From: Streptomyces aurantiogriseus
Lineage (GTDB): Bacteria; Actinomycetota; Actinomycetes; Streptomycetales; Streptomycetaceae
Direction of reading: 5' to 3'
Length of the DNA stretch: 64,000 nt
NCBI RefSeq assembly: GCF_014649375.1
Contig: NZ_BMSX01000012.1
Span: 248,001-312,000, forward strand
A program made the translations under genes and the position numbers. This document shows positions 8,410-17,636 of the stretch, piece by piece; position 1 is the stretch's first letter; each line of letters opens with the position of its first letter. The notes below the pieces were generated by a model, which saw nothing but the letters and a program-made list of their open reading frames with translations, did not search any database and was not told where the DNA came from.

Positions 8410-9864
8410 ATGTCCGCTGGGTCCACCACCGTGTCGACGACGTATCTGGAGCTGTCGGAGGACGGCGGCGGCGCGCACAAGTTCTACGAGGTGGCGGTCG
8501 ACGGCCTGGTGGTGACGGTGCGTTACGGACGGATCGGTGCGGCCGGACAGACGCAGACGACGACGTTCCCCACGGCGGAGAAGGCTCGTGCCGCGGCCGC
8601 GAAGAAGATCGGGGAGAAGGTCCGCAAGGGGTACGCGCCGGCCGTCGCCGGGCAGCGAGCGCCGCGGGCGGTGACCCGGCGTCAGGTGACCTCGGCGCCG
8701 TCCACCGCACGCGCCGTGGCGCCCGTGCTGTGGCGGTTCCGTACCGGTTCCTCGGCGTTCGGCATCCACGTCGACGACGAGCGCTGCTGGGTCGGCAACC
8801 AGGCGGGCGACGTCTACACCCTGGACCACGAGGGTGGCGTCCTGGCCCGCTTCAGCCTGCCGGACGGTGTGAAGTGCCTGGTCGCCGACGACTTCTGGAT
8901 CTACGCGGGCTGCGACGACGGCCGGGTCTACGACCTGTCCTCCAAGCTGCCGTTCGCGGCGTACGACATCGCGGCGGACGTCGACATCTTCTGGCTGGAC
9001 ATCCACGAGGGCGTCCTGCACGTCTCGGACCGCGACGGCCGGCTCACCGTCATCGACCACGAGGACGAGCACCAGTGGGCCCGCCGCAGTCAGGGCGAGC
9101 ACGCCTGGATGATCCGCGCCGACGACCGGGCCGTCTACCACGGCCACCACCGGGGCGTCACCGCCTACGCGCCCGACGGCGGTGGCCAGCTGTGGCACAC
9201 ACCCACCCGCGGCGGCGTCCTGTTCGGCTGGCAGGAGGACGACGTCGTGTACGCGGGAACCGCGCACCGCGTGGTCCAGCGGCTGTCGAAGGCGACCGGC
9301 GCGATCGAGGCCACGTACGCCTGCGACAGCTCGGTGTACTCGTGCGCCACCTCGCCCAGCGGGCGGTTCGTCTTCGCCGGTGACGCGGCCTCGTCCGTCT
9401 ACTGCTTCGACCGCGACGGCACGCGTCTGTGGAAGCTCGGCACGGGCAGCGGTTCGGCTCTGTCGATGCAGTACCGCGACGAGCGGCTGTACCTGGTGAC
9501 CACGGACGGCTCGCTGGTGTGCGTGGACGCGAGCGAGACGGCCATCGCCGCGGCGCAGGAGGGCACGGTGCCGGTGGCGCGGGACGTCAAGCTCGCCGCG
9601 GCCCTGCCCACCTACGCGCCGGCCACGGCCGCGGCGGCCGTGACCACCGTCGCCCAGGCCCCCGCCGGAGCGGTCGTCGTCGAATGCGTCCAGCAGAACG
9701 GCCGCTTGCGGGTGCACGTGGTGTCCGAGGGCTACGACTCGTCGTGGAACGTCCAGTTCCCGCGCACCATACGGGAGCCCGGGGCACGCTACGTCGTGGA
9801 CGCCCTGCACCCGGCGGCCGGCGGCTTCTACCGGGTCCGTGGCGACATCCGGCGACTGCTCTGA
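8410..9864 (+). CDS. WGR-domain protein with beta-propeller
   Basis: 484 residues; ATG at 8410 after GGGAGGGG. Residues about 8-80 form a WGR domain (FYEVAVDGLVVTVRYGRIGAAG with the WGR-like YGR core and the TTFPTAEKARAAAAKK tail), a small nucleic-acid- or protein-binding module also found in PARPs. Residues about 105-400 are repeated short beta-strand units such as VGNQAGDVYTLDHEGGVLA and GRFVFAGDAASSVYCFDRDG, typical of a PQQ/WD-like propeller. The last about 70 residues form a separate conserved-looking module beginning VVVECVQQNGRLRVHVVS. No signal peptide, so cytosolic. It stands alone, convergent with the kinase gene. Molecular function unknown. Confidence 0.75.
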   Translation: MSAGSTTVSTTYLELSEDGGGAHKFYEVAVDGLVVTVRYGRIGAAGQTQTTTFPTAEKARAAAAKKIGEKVRKGYAPAVAGQRAPRAVTRRQVTSAPSTARAVAPVLWRFRTGSSAFGIHVDDERCWVGNQAGDVYTLDHEGGVLARFSLPDGVKCLVADDFWIYAGCDDGRVYDLSSKLPFAAYDIAADVDIFWLDIHEGVLHVSDRDGRLTVIDHEDEHQWARRSQGEHAWMIRADDRAVYHGHHRGVTAYAPDGGGQLWHTPTRGGVLFGWQEDDVVYAGTAHRVVQRLSKATGAIEATYACDSSVYSCATSPSGRFVFAGDAASSVYCFDRDGTRLWKLGTGSGSALSMQYRDERLYLVTTDGSLVCVDASETAIAAAQEGTVPVARDVKLAAALPTYAPATAAAAVTTVAQAPAGAVVVECVQQNGRLRVHVVSEGYDSSWNVQFPRTIREPGARYVVDALHPAAGGFYRVRGDIRRLL

Positions 9865-9880
9865 CCGGGCGTCCCGGCCG

Positions 9881-11641
9881 TCACTCGGCGTCGCGCAGCG
9901 CAGCCCAGGTGTCGTGGGCCACGATGCCGTCGGCCGTGAGTCCCCTCGCGTTCTGGAAGCTGCGCACCGCCGACTCCGTGCCGGGGCCGAAGTCGCCGTT
10001 CACCCCGGCATCGCCCAGGGTGTAACCGCGCTCGGTCAGCATGCACTGCACCTGCAGCACCCGCTTGCCGCTGTCTCCTGGGCGGGTGCGGCCGCTGCCG
10101 GCGTAGTACGTGCAGTCGGTGTTCCAGGGCTGGGATCCGGGCTCGGTCGGTGCGGTGCCGGTGGGGGACTGGGCCGGGGTCGCGGAGGGGCTGGTGTCGC
10201 CGACAGGGGCGGTGGGGGCGTCCGTCCGGCTGCCGGTGGTCGCGACGGAGGGCTCGGGCTGCGCTGTGCCGCCGTCGTCGGTCACGACGGCACGTCCGCT
10301 GGGCGCACCCGCGGCGGACGCCGCGTCGGGGACGTCGGATGCGCCCGGCAGGGCGGCGTTGCCGGACGGATCGCCGGGCGAGGCACCGGGCGTCGACGCG
10401 GCGGTCTCCGGTGAGGCGGCGGTCGCCGGACCGTCCCCGGGCAGCAGGACGAAGAGGGTCGCGGCGACGGCGCACAGGAGGGTGCCCGCGGCGACGGCCC
10501 AGACCCGCTTCCTGCGCACCCAGGGCCGGGCCGCCGCCGGACGCGTCCGGGCCGGTTCGGTCTCGGCGGAGGGTGCGGGCGTCGGGTCCGCCTGCACGGG
10601 TGGAGGCGCCGACACCGCCGCCGGCTTCATCCGGTTGTCCGACGGCCGGAGGCGGGCCGCCCGTTCCACGGGGAGACGGTGCAGCGTCTCGTACGCCCGT
10701 TGCCGGGCCAGCACCTGGCCGTGCAGCGGCTCCGGCCATGTACCTGCCTCGGTCTGCGCCTCGGCGGTGTCGATCAGCTCCTGCGGGGTGGGGCGCCGCT
10801 CGGGCTCCTTGGCCAGACAGGCGGTCAGCAGCGCCCCCAGCTCCGGGTCGGCCGCCGTGACCGCGCCGGTCACCTCCGGATTCGGCTCCTCGAACGCCAC
10901 CCGGTGCATCACGTCGACGCCCGTGCCGTCGCCGAAGGGGGCACGTCCGGTGGCCGCGTACAGCAGGGTGCCGGCCAGCGAGAACACGTCCGATGCCGTG
11001 TCGCAGTGGCCCGTCCGCAGATACTCCGGCGACATGTAGGCCGGGGTGCCGACCCGGTTGCCGGTGCCCGTGATCGCGCTGGCGTCCGCGGCCTTCGAGA
11101 TCCCGAAGTCGATCACATGCGTGCCCTGGAGCGACAGCAGCACATTGGACGGCTTCAGATCCCGGTGCACGACCTCTGCGGCGGCCAGGGCGGCGAGCGC
11201 CCGCCCCAGCTCCGTGACCAACCGCCAGACGGTGGCCGGTGTCAGGGCGCCGTCCTGCCGTACGGCGTCCGCCAGATCGAGTCCGGGAACGTACTCGGTG
11301 GCCATCCACAGCAGTTCGTCGTCCCACCCCGTGCCGCGTAACCGCGGCGTGTGGGGCGGACCCAGCCGGGCGTGCACCGCCGCCTCATGTGCGAACCGGC
11401 GCTGGAACCGGACGTCCTCGGCGTACTCCGGCCGGATCACCTTCACCGCGAACAGCCCGGGACCGTCGTCGGCGGCCCGTGCCAGATAGACCCGGCCCAT
11501 CCCGCCGCTGCCGAGCAGCGCCAGCGGCACGAAGGGACCGACGCGGCCCGGGTCGCCGACCCGCAGCGGCGAGGCCCCGGTCTGCCGGAGCGCGGCGGCT
11601 TCGTCGGCCGCGGAGTTCGGTGATGGCCGCTGGTCAGACAC
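9881..11641 (-). CDS. Receptor-type Ser/Thr protein kinase with extracellular peptidoglycan-binding domain
   Basis: 586 residues, GTG at 11639-11641. Residues about 35-295 are a complete Hanks-type kinase: LLGSGGMGRVYLA (P-loop, 43-55), catalytic Lys67 in FAVKVIR, HRDLKPSN (Asp161), VIDFGISK (Asp178) and GTPAYMSPEY. A single membrane helix (about 379-400) follows RRKR. The outside part is a Ser/Thr/Pro/Ala-rich linker of about 110 residues and then a peptidoglycan_binding_1-type domain (about 512-584; VLQVQCMLTERGY, VNGDFGPGTESAVRSFQ, VAHDTWAAL). Thus it is built to sense cell-wall material and phosphorylate cytosolic targets. This differs from PknB-like kinases, which carry PASTA repeats. 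It is monocistronic. Confidence 0.87.
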   Translation of the reverse strand: MSDQRPSPNSAADEAAALRQTGASPLRVGDPGRVGPFVPLALLGSGGMGRVYLARAADDGPGLFAVKVIRPEYAEDVRFQRRFAHEAAVHARLGPPHTPRLRGTGWDDELLWMATEYVPGLDLADAVRQDGALTPATVWRLVTELGRALAALAAAEVVHRDLKPSNVLLSLQGTHVIDFGISKAADASAITGTGNRVGTPAYMSPEYLRTGHCDTASDVFSLAGTLLYAATGRAPFGDGTGVDVMHRVAFEEPNPEVTGAVTAADPELGALLTACLAKEPERRPTPQELIDTAEAQTEAGTWPEPLHGQVLARQRAYETLHRLPVERAARLRPSDNRMKPAAVSAPPPVQADPTPAPSAETEPARTRPAAARPWVRRKRVWAVAAGTLLCAVAATLFVLLPGDGPATAASPETAASTPGASPGDPSGNAALPGASDVPDAASAAGAPSGRAVVTDDGGTAQPEPSVATTGSRTDAPTAPVGDTSPSATPAQSPTGTAPTEPGSQPWNTDCTYYAGSGRTRPGDSGKRVLQVQCMLTERGYTLGDAGVNGDFGPGTESAVRSFQNARGLTADGIVAHDTWAALRDAE

Positions 11642-11939
11642 GCAACTCCCGAAGTGATGTTCGTCGTAAGTCAGTTCGCACTCGATGGGAGAACGAGGCT
11701 AACTCAGCCCGCGGCCTGTGATCAGGGGTTTCGCCTACTTCTGCCGGGGCGGAGCGGATCCACGGCTCCTGCCGTACCCCTCCTGCCGTGCCCTGCCTGT
11801 CATCAGCCCCGTCGACACTCGTTTGGCGGACAAGCAAAACGATCCACCAGGTGAAGCGGGCGGTATTCGATCAACCGCGGGTGTGCGGCACGGCGATTCT
11901 GAGGCGGTCCTGATCCCTTCACCAGCAAGGAGTTCTGCT

Positions 11940-12230
11940 GTGCGTGTACGTCGTATCGTGACCCGCGCCCTCGGTGCCGCCACCCTCGTGTTGGCGTCGC
12001 TGGGCGCGACGACGGTCACCGCCGGGCCTGCGGCCGCCGACCCGTGCGGTTTCTACGAGACCGGCTCGGACGCCTTCTACAACCACTGCACCTCCGACGG
12101 CTCCCACGTGGTCGTCAAGGTCGAGGTCGCCCTGGCGCCCGACTACGAGCGATGCGTCGGGCCGGGCAGGACGTGGCTGGGCTCTGCCGACAAGATCCAG
12201 GGCGCCTACTACGTCGGCCGGACCTGCTGA
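11940..12230 (+). CDS. Small secreted Cys-rich protein, DUF6355-like
   Basis: 96 residues from a GTG at 11940, preceded by AAGGAG. A signal peptide occupies residues 1-33 (MRVRRIVTRALGAATLVL onward, cleavage after TAGPAAA). The mature part is about 63 residues with four cysteines (DPCGF, NHC, ERC and terminal RTC), suggesting two disulfides. From memory this resembles DUF6355, a family sometimes labelled natural-product-related; I cannot confirm that here. Longer in-frame reading upstream lacks a ribosome-binding site. Terminated by a strong hairpin at 12244-12275. Confidence 0.7.
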   Translation: MRVRRIVTRALGAATLVLASLGATTVTAGPAAADPCGFYETGSDAFYNHCTSDGSHVVVKVEVALAPDYERCVGPGRTWLGSADKIQGAYYVGRTC

Positions 12231-12243
12231 CGCGCCAGGCCGC

Positions 12244-12275
12244 GGTACGGCTCCCATGAGTGCGGGAGCCGTACC
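12244..12275. terminator. Bidirectional hairpin terminator
   Basis: Perfect 12-bp arms GGTACGGCTCCC and GGGAGCCGTACC with an 8-nt loop, between the convergent small secreted protein gene (ends 12230) and the acetyltransferase gene (ends 12342). Confidence 0.8.
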
Positions 12276-12341
12276 GGATCGACTGTTCGGCCGGGGTCCC
12301 CGCGCCGGCGGCGGGCGCGTGGACGCTGCCGCGGGCGCGGC

Positions 12342-12917
12342 CTACGGCGTGGCTGTGGCCGTCGAGGAGCCGGTCTCGAGGGGCGTGCCGGGGGAGAGGA
12401 AGACGACGACGTCCGTCTCGTCGCCCGGGAGGGGCTCGGGCTCCCGCCAGCCCAGGCGGCGGTAGAACGCGAGCGTGTCGTGCGCCTCGTTCCAGGTCAG
12501 GAGCCAGGCCCGCCCGTCGGGTGCGGCGCCGGTGAGCGCGGACAGCAGGCGTCGCCCCAGACCCGTGCCCCGCGCGTGCGGTCGCACTCCCAGTTCGTCG
12601 ACCTCGAACGCGCCGACCAACAGCCGCTCCACCCGGTCGGCGCCGAGCCGTCGGGTCACCTTGCCGTAGGCGCGGTCCGAGCGGAACGGCCTCCCGGTGG
12701 TCCAGCCGGTCGCGAAGCCGTCCACCGCGCCGGCGTCCGACAGCGCGAGAACCGCCCGGAAACCGGGGCGGTGCGCGTCGCTCTCCAACCGCTCCCGGAA
12801 CGCCGCCCGGGTCTCCTCGACGTCCCGGTGCTGCCAGGGCGGGGCGGTGAAGACCTCGGCGTACGCCTCTGTGAACTCGTGGGCGACGGTGAGGACTTCC
12901 TGGCCGAAGTGACGCAT
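12342..12917 (-). CDS. GNAT family N-acetyltransferase
   Basis: 191 residues from ATG at 12915-12917, with AGGGGAGCACC ahead of it. The core VDELGVRPHARGTGLGRRLLSALTG is motif A of GNAT acetyltransferases (acetyl-CoA pyrophosphate loop RGTGLGRRL), followed by WNEAHDTLAFYRRLGW, motif B. Substrate unknown. Divergent from the carboxylesterase gene with 134 bp between starts. Confidence 0.85.
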   Translation of the reverse strand: MRHFGQEVLTVAHEFTEAYAEVFTAPPWQHRDVEETRAAFRERLESDAHRPGFRAVLALSDAGAVDGFATGWTTGRPFRSDRAYGKVTRRLGADRVERLLVGAFEVDELGVRPHARGTGLGRRLLSALTGAAPDGRAWLLTWNEAHDTLAFYRRLGWREPEPLPGDETDVVVFLSPGTPLETGSSTATATP

Positions 12918-13051
12918 GGTGCTCCCCTCGGGTGTCGGTGTCTGGGTTGAGTCTGGCGGAGGAGGGGAGAATTCCGGCACGGTGGTTGATCTTTCAAGAA
13001 AGCTGGGTGCATGATGACCGCCCGGACAGCGCCCCCTCCGAGGAGTCACCC

Positions 13052-14566
13052 ATGAGCACAGGCGAGTTTCCCGAGGTCAGGACCGGGGCGGGGGTGCTCT
13101 GCGGGCGTCGTGAGGGCGGTCTGGCCGTGTTCCTCGGGATCCCGTACGCGCAGCCGCCGGTGGGTGAGGCGCGGTTCGCTGCGCCGCGGCCGGTGGCCCG
13201 CTGGGACGGGGTGCGGGAGGCGTTCGCGTTCGGGCCGCCTCCTCCGCAGGAGCCCATGGAGCCCGACACCGCTGTGCCCGGGGGGCTGCCGGCCGGTGAC
13301 GACTGGCTGACCGTCAACGTCTGGACACCGGACGTGGATCCGGCGGCCCGACGGCCCGTGATGGTGTGGATCCACGGGGGTGCCTACAAGTGGGGCTCCG
13401 CCGACGACCCCGCCTACGACGGCAGCCGCCTCTCCCGCGAGGGCGGCCTCGTCGTCGTCACCCTCAACTACCGCGTCGGCATCGAGGGCTTCGCGTGGAT
13501 CGAGGGCGCCCCGGCGAACCGGGGGCTCCTCGACCAGATCGCGGCCCTGGAGTGGGTGCGCGAGAACATCACCGCGTTCGGCGGCGACCCCGAGCAGGTC
13601 ACCGTCTTCGGTGAGTCGGCCGGCGCCGGGTCCATCGCCGCGCTGATGGCCATGGAGCGGGCCAGGGGCCTGTTCCGGCGGGCCGTCGCGCAGAGCGTGC
13701 CGGGCACGTTCTTCTCGGACGCGCTGGCCGGCGACATCGCCGAGACCCTCGCCGGCGAGCTCGGCCTGCGTCCGACGGTCGCCGACCTGTCCGGCGTGGA
13801 TCCGCGCAAGCTGCCCGAGGCGGGGGCCGCCGTCACGGCCCGGATGCGCGAGTACGTGCACCGGTGGGGGCCGGTGGCCCTCACCCCGACCCCCTTCTCG
13901 CCCGTCGTCGACGGTGAGGTCCTGACCACCACGCCGTGGGAGGCCCTGGCGGGCGGCGCCGCCCGCCACGTGGAGCTGATCACCGGGCACAACCGCGACG
14001 AGTACCGCCTCTTCCTTCTCCTCGCCGGACTGCTCGGCCGGGTGGACGAGCGGCTGGCGTCGACGGCGCTGGGCCTGTTCGGTCCGACGCCGGACGCCGA
14101 GCAGGCCTACCGCGCAGCGTTCCCCGACGCCTCGCCGGAGCACCTGTTCGAGCTGGTGCAGTCCGACTGGCTGTTCCGCATGCCCTCCCTGCGCCTGGCG
14201 GAGGCGCACGTGGCCGGCGGCGGACGGGCCCACATGTACGAGCTCACCTGGTCCGCCCCGGCCAACGGCGGCGTGCTCGGCGCCTGCCACGGACTGGACG
14301 TGTCCCTGACCTTCGGCGCGTACAGCGGCCTCGGGGCCATGCTGATCGGCCCCGTGCCGTCCCCCGAGACCGAGGCGCTCTCCGCCCGCTTCCGGGCCGC
14401 CTGGACGGCGTTCGCCGCCACCGGCGACCCGGGCTGGCCCGCCTATGACACCGAGCGCCGCCTCGTCCAGCTCCTCGACACCGAGCCCACCGTCGCCCCC
14501 TACCCGGAAGAGGCCTCCCGCCGGCTCTGGGAACGGCACCCCTTCGCGGCACTGCCCCTGGTGTGA
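13052..14566 (+). CDS. Type-B carboxylesterase
   Basis: 504 residues; ATG at 13052 with GAGGAG nearby. Alpha/beta-hydrolase of the carboxylesterase/cholinesterase class: FLGIPYAQPPVGEARF near the N-terminus, VWIHGGAYKWGS oxyanion-hole region, VTVFGESAGAGS with nucleophile Ser189, acidic residue in GHNRDEYRLF, and histidine in LGACHGLDVSLTF. It hydrolyses ester bonds of unknown substrates. No signal peptide, so probably cytosolic. An earlier in-frame start at 12932 has no ribosome-binding site and would overlap the divergent promoter. Confidence 0.9.
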   Translation: MSTGEFPEVRTGAGVLCGRREGGLAVFLGIPYAQPPVGEARFAAPRPVARWDGVREAFAFGPPPPQEPMEPDTAVPGGLPAGDDWLTVNVWTPDVDPAARRPVMVWIHGGAYKWGSADDPAYDGSRLSREGGLVVVTLNYRVGIEGFAWIEGAPANRGLLDQIAALEWVRENITAFGGDPEQVTVFGESAGAGSIAALMAMERARGLFRRAVAQSVPGTFFSDALAGDIAETLAGELGLRPTVADLSGVDPRKLPEAGAAVTARMREYVHRWGPVALTPTPFSPVVDGEVLTTTPWEALAGGAARHVELITGHNRDEYRLFLLLAGLLGRVDERLASTALGLFGPTPDAEQAYRAAFPDASPEHLFELVQSDWLFRMPSLRLAEAHVAGGGRAHMYELTWSAPANGGVLGACHGLDVSLTFGAYSGLGAMLIGPVPSPETEALSARFRAAWTAFAATGDPGWPAYDTERRLVQLLDTEPTVAPYPEEASRRLWERHPFAALPLV

Positions 14567-14573
14567 CGGGGCC

Positions 14574-16139
14574 TCAGAGCCCGGATCCCAGCGTCTGCGT
14601 CGCGTAGGCGCACTCCGTGTAGATGTAGCCGGACTGGAGCTTGGCCGTGTCCGAGGCCGGCGAGGAGAGACTGTTGTTCGGCTTGTGCACGAAGTAGGTG
14701 GTGCCGGGCGGCAGACTGATGGTGCGCTCCGGGTAGTTCTTGCCGCTGTCGCTGCACGGCTCGAAGCTCGGTGAGAGGGTGCTGCTGAAGGAGTACGTCG
14801 TGCAGCTGCCGCAGCCCTTGAGGGTGAAGCGGCCGGTGACCGGGCCCGTGTAGAGGACCGTGATGTCGTCGGGGCTGTCGTTCTGCACCGTGACCGAGAT
14901 GCTGCCGCCGGTCCGCGTCGTGGGCAGGCTCTTGCCGGCGGCCGGTACCGTCTGTGCGATCTCCGCGGCGATCGCGATCTTCTCCGCCCGGGCCCGGTTC
15001 TTGTGGTTCCTGTTGGCCTTGACGAACTCGTTCATGGTCGTCTGTGCGGCCTCGAACTCACCGTCCTGGTACTGGTCCACGCCGCACAGGTACGTGCCCG
15101 AGTCGGCGTTGGCGGTGGCCCGTCCGGCGTCCTTGGCGAGGGCGTCGTCGACGCCCGCCTCCTCACCGGGCAGGCCGTCGATCTTCGAGGCGAGACCCCG
15201 CAGCCGTTCGACCGCCGTGCAGGGCTCGTTGCCGCGCAGGTCCTTCGCCGCCCGGGTGACGGCGGCGCCCAACGCCGGCTCGACCTTCGCGGCCTGCTCC
15301 GACTCGGGGAAGTCGGTCAGCAGTTCACCGAACCGCTCGGTCCAGGTGGACCCGCCGCTCGCGAGGTCCTGCGACGCGCACTCGTACAGCGAAGTGGCCA
15401 GGCGGTCGTCGGGCCAGGACTCCAGCTCCCCGAGGTCCGTCGCGGGCATGCTCTTCGGGACCGTGCGCAGATAGGTCAGCGGCTCGATCGCCTCGCAGTG
15501 GTCGCCCTGCGCGTACGCGGCGCCGACCGTCGAGTAGAAGGTCCGCATCCGGGCGGGCACCCGGTCGGCCGCGCGAGAGCCGGAGTGGTCCGCGCTCAGG
15601 TCCTCGTAGAGGGACAGGGCCTCGCGGTAGCCGTCCTTGCCGAGGCTGAACGTCTGCTTGCCGGACTTCGCCACCAGACGGTCGGCTTGGTCCAGCCGGT
15701 CGAGCAGCATCTGCTCCACCGCCTCGTCCCGCGCGTCGTCGTACAGCACGACACCCCCGGCCGGGGCCGCGAGCAGGACGAGCCCCAGCGCGAGGGCGAT
15801 CGGCGCCTGTCTGGGCCACGCCAACCGGGTCCGCAGGCCCACGCGCGCGCCGTGCGCCGCCGCGGCGGCGAGGAACACGGCGTACACGGCGAGGGCGAAT
15901 CCCGGCACACCGTCCGGGTCGGCCGGCAGTGCCACGAGCAGCAGGGCGGCCGTGGCGATCCAGCAGAGCGCCATGAGGCCCCAGCGGCGCACGAGCGCGT
16001 ACCCGAGGCCCAGACCGCTGAGGTTGAGCACCGCCACCGCGACGGCCCGCGCGCCGTCCGCCGGCGCCGGCGGCGGGGCCGGCGGCATCGGTGGGACGAA
16101 GTAACCCTGGTTGTGCAGGCCGTACTGATCGCCGGACAT
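14574..16139 (-). CDS. Conserved membrane protein with tetratricopeptide-like extracytoplasmic region
   Basis: 521 residues, ATG at 16137-16139 after GGGGGAG. A short Pro-rich cytosolic N-terminus (YFVPPMPPAPPPAPADG) is followed by four hydrophobic segments within residues about 35-155, then a long outside region rich in short helical units (for example YLRTVPKSMPATDLGELESW, AKDLRGNEPCTAVERLRGL, VDQYQDGEFEAAQTTMNEF), resembling TPR-type helical repeats with conserved single cysteines. The C-terminal about 120 residues look beta-rich (SVTVQNDSPDDITVLYTGPV) and contain a GCGSC motif. I do not recognise a characterised family. Its stop lies 8 bp from the convergent esterase stop. Confidence 0.65.
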   Translation of the reverse strand: MSGDQYGLHNQGYFVPPMPPAPPPAPADGARAVAVAVLNLSGLGLGYALVRRWGLMALCWIATAALLLVALPADPDGVPGFALAVYAVFLAAAAAHGARVGLRTRLAWPRQAPIALALGLVLLAAPAGGVVLYDDARDEAVEQMLLDRLDQADRLVAKSGKQTFSLGKDGYREALSLYEDLSADHSGSRAADRVPARMRTFYSTVGAAYAQGDHCEAIEPLTYLRTVPKSMPATDLGELESWPDDRLATSLYECASQDLASGGSTWTERFGELLTDFPESEQAAKVEPALGAAVTRAAKDLRGNEPCTAVERLRGLASKIDGLPGEEAGVDDALAKDAGRATANADSGTYLCGVDQYQDGEFEAAQTTMNEFVKANRNHKNRARAEKIAIAAEIAQTVPAAGKSLPTTRTGGSISVTVQNDSPDDITVLYTGPVTGRFTLKGCGSCTTYSFSSTLSPSFEPCSDSGKNYPERTISLPPGTTYFVHKPNNSLSSPASDTAKLQSGYIYTECAYATQTLGSGL

Positions 16140-16258
16140 GGCCGCTCCCCCCGTCAACAGCGCCCCCAAGCCTCTGATTTGTCAGTGTACGGGCGAAGAG
16201 CGAGGTTCGAACAGGGTGGCGGCGAGCCGGAGTTGTGGTCCGTGGTCCGCCGGAAGGC

Positions 16259-16288
16259 TTGGCAAATGAAAATGATTATCGATAGCGT
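16259..16288 (+). promoter_or_regulatory. Promoter with Zur-type operator for the ten-gene operon
   Basis: TTGGCA (16259-16264) and TAGCGT (16283-16288) are spaced by 18 bp and form a plausible -35/-10 pair. The spacer contains TGAAAATGATTATCG (16267-16281), which matches 13 of 15 positions of the Streptomyces Zur consensus as I recall it (TGAAAATGATTTTCA, a 7-1-7 inverted repeat). Zn-loaded Zur bound here would block the promoter. The operon start codon is about 92 bp downstream. The site is strikingly AT-rich for this genome. FurA/Nur-type sites cannot be fully excluded by eye. Confidence 0.8.
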
Positions 16289-16379
16289 GACGGATGTGTG
16301 CGCGCCGCCCGGCGCCTTCCCCTCCGGGGGTGCTCCGGGCTGCCCTGAAGTCTGAACTCACTGCCGGAAAAGGGGAGTT

Positions 16380-17636
16380 GTGGCTCATCTGCTGATGATC
16401 GAGAGCTGGGTCGGGTCGATGAGCAGACTGCTGCCACGGGCGATCCGGGAGGGCGGACACGAGTTCACGTTCCTCACCCGCGACCTGCACCACTACCTGC
16501 GCTCGGCGCCCGAGGGGACGGCCCATCCGCTGCTCGGCGCCCGCAATGTGATCGCAGCCGACACCAACGACATCAAGGCCCTGCTTCCCGAGGTCGAGCG
16601 GCTGCACGCGGTGCTGGGCTTCGACGGCGTGCTCACCTCCTGCGACTACTACCTGCCGACGGTGGCACGGATCGCCGGTCACCTCGGCCTGCCGGGCCCG
16701 GGTCCGGAAGCGGTCGGGAACGCCTGTCGCAAGGACGCCACCCGCCGTGTCCTCGCCGACGCCGGCGTGCCGGGCCCGCGCTTCGCCGTGCACGAGGAGT
16801 GGGCCGACCTCGCACGGGCCGCACGCGAGATCGGCTACCCCCTCGTGGTCAAGCCCGTCGACCTGTGCGCGGGCATGTACGTCCGCCGCGTCGACGACGA
16901 AACCCAACTCGCGGCAGCAGTACGCGATTTGGCGGGATTCCCGGTCAACGCCCGCGGGCAGCGGCGCGAGCCCGCCGTCCTGCTGGAGGAGTTGCTGGAC
17001 GGGCCCGAGGTGAGCGTCGAGACCGTGTCGCACGCGGGCACGGTCCATGTGGTCGGCGTGACCGACAAGAGTGTCGGCGGGGCGCCCGCGTTCATCGAGA
17101 CCGGCCACATGTTCCCCGCCGCCCTGACGTCCGCCGACACCGAGGCCGCCGAACAGACCACCCTGGGCGCGCTCAAGGCGCTCGGTCTGACGGACGGTGT
17201 CGTGGCGCACACGGAGATCAAGCTGACCTCCGGGGGACCGCGTGTCGTCGAGGTCAACCCCCGGCCCGCCGGCAATCGCATCACCGAACTCGTCCGCCAT
17301 GTCACCGGCATCGACCTCGCCGCCGCCTTCGTGGAAGTCGCCCTGGGCCGCGCACCCGACCTGCGGCGCACCGACACCGGGCTGCGCAGCGCCGCCATCG
17401 GCTTCCTCGTACCGGAGCGCGCGGGCACGCTCGAAGCGCTGGGCGGGGAGGAACTGGCCCGGGCAGAAGGGGTGTTGGAGCTCCAACTGGCCGAGTCCGG
17501 CAAAGCCGTGAAGGCGGCGGGCAGCAACAACGAGTACCTGGGCCACGTCATGGCCGGCGACCCCGACGGGCTCGGCGCCCGCGACCGCGTCGAGGATCTG
17601 CTGTCGCGGGTACGGGCGGAGCTGGTGATCCGATGA
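16380..17636 (+). CDS. ATP-grasp domain ligase (first gene of putative zincophore operon)
   Basis: 418 residues, GTG at 16380 directly after GGGGAG. ATP-grasp enzymes couple a carboxylate to an amine using ATP. Visible: N-terminal pre-ATP-grasp region (HLLMIESWVGSMSRLLPRA), YPLVVKPVDLCAGMYV (ATP-binding Lys), LLEELLDGPEVSVETV, and metal-ligand segment HTEIKLTSGGPRVVEVNPRPAG (Glu and Asn of VEVNPRPAGNR). Overall it resembles carnosine-synthase/amino-acid-ligase-like members that join amino acids. Ends with a coupled ATGA overlap with the next gene. In context it probably forms an amide bond in a small metal chelator; that step is inference. Confidence 0.82.
   Translation: MAHLLMIESWVGSMSRLLPRAIREGGHEFTFLTRDLHHYLRSAPEGTAHPLLGARNVIAADTNDIKALLPEVERLHAVLGFDGVLTSCDYYLPTVARIAGHLGLPGPGPEAVGNACRKDATRRVLADAGVPGPRFAVHEEWADLARAAREIGYPLVVKPVDLCAGMYVRRVDDETQLAAAVRDLAGFPVNARGQRREPAVLLEELLDGPEVSVETVSHAGTVHVVGVTDKSVGGAPAFIETGHMFPAALTSADTEAAEQTTLGALKALGLTDGVVAHTEIKLTSGGPRVVEVNPRPAGNRITELVRHVTGIDLAAAFVEVALGRAPDLRRTDTGLRSAAIGFLVPERAGTLEALGGEELARAEGVLELQLAESGKAVKAAGSNNEYLGHVMAGDPDGLGARDRVEDLLSRVRAELVIR

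Noticed and set aside
13046-14539. 497-codon antisense frame over the carboxylesterase
   Set aside because: Antisense shadow; catalytic Ser, acidic and His motifs are all on the plus strand.
16259-16288. Iron box (DmdR1-type) instead of a Zur box
   Set aside because: The 19-bp TTAGGTTAGGCTCACCTAA pattern of DmdR1 is absent; the site matches the shorter AT-rich 7-1-7 Zur pattern.
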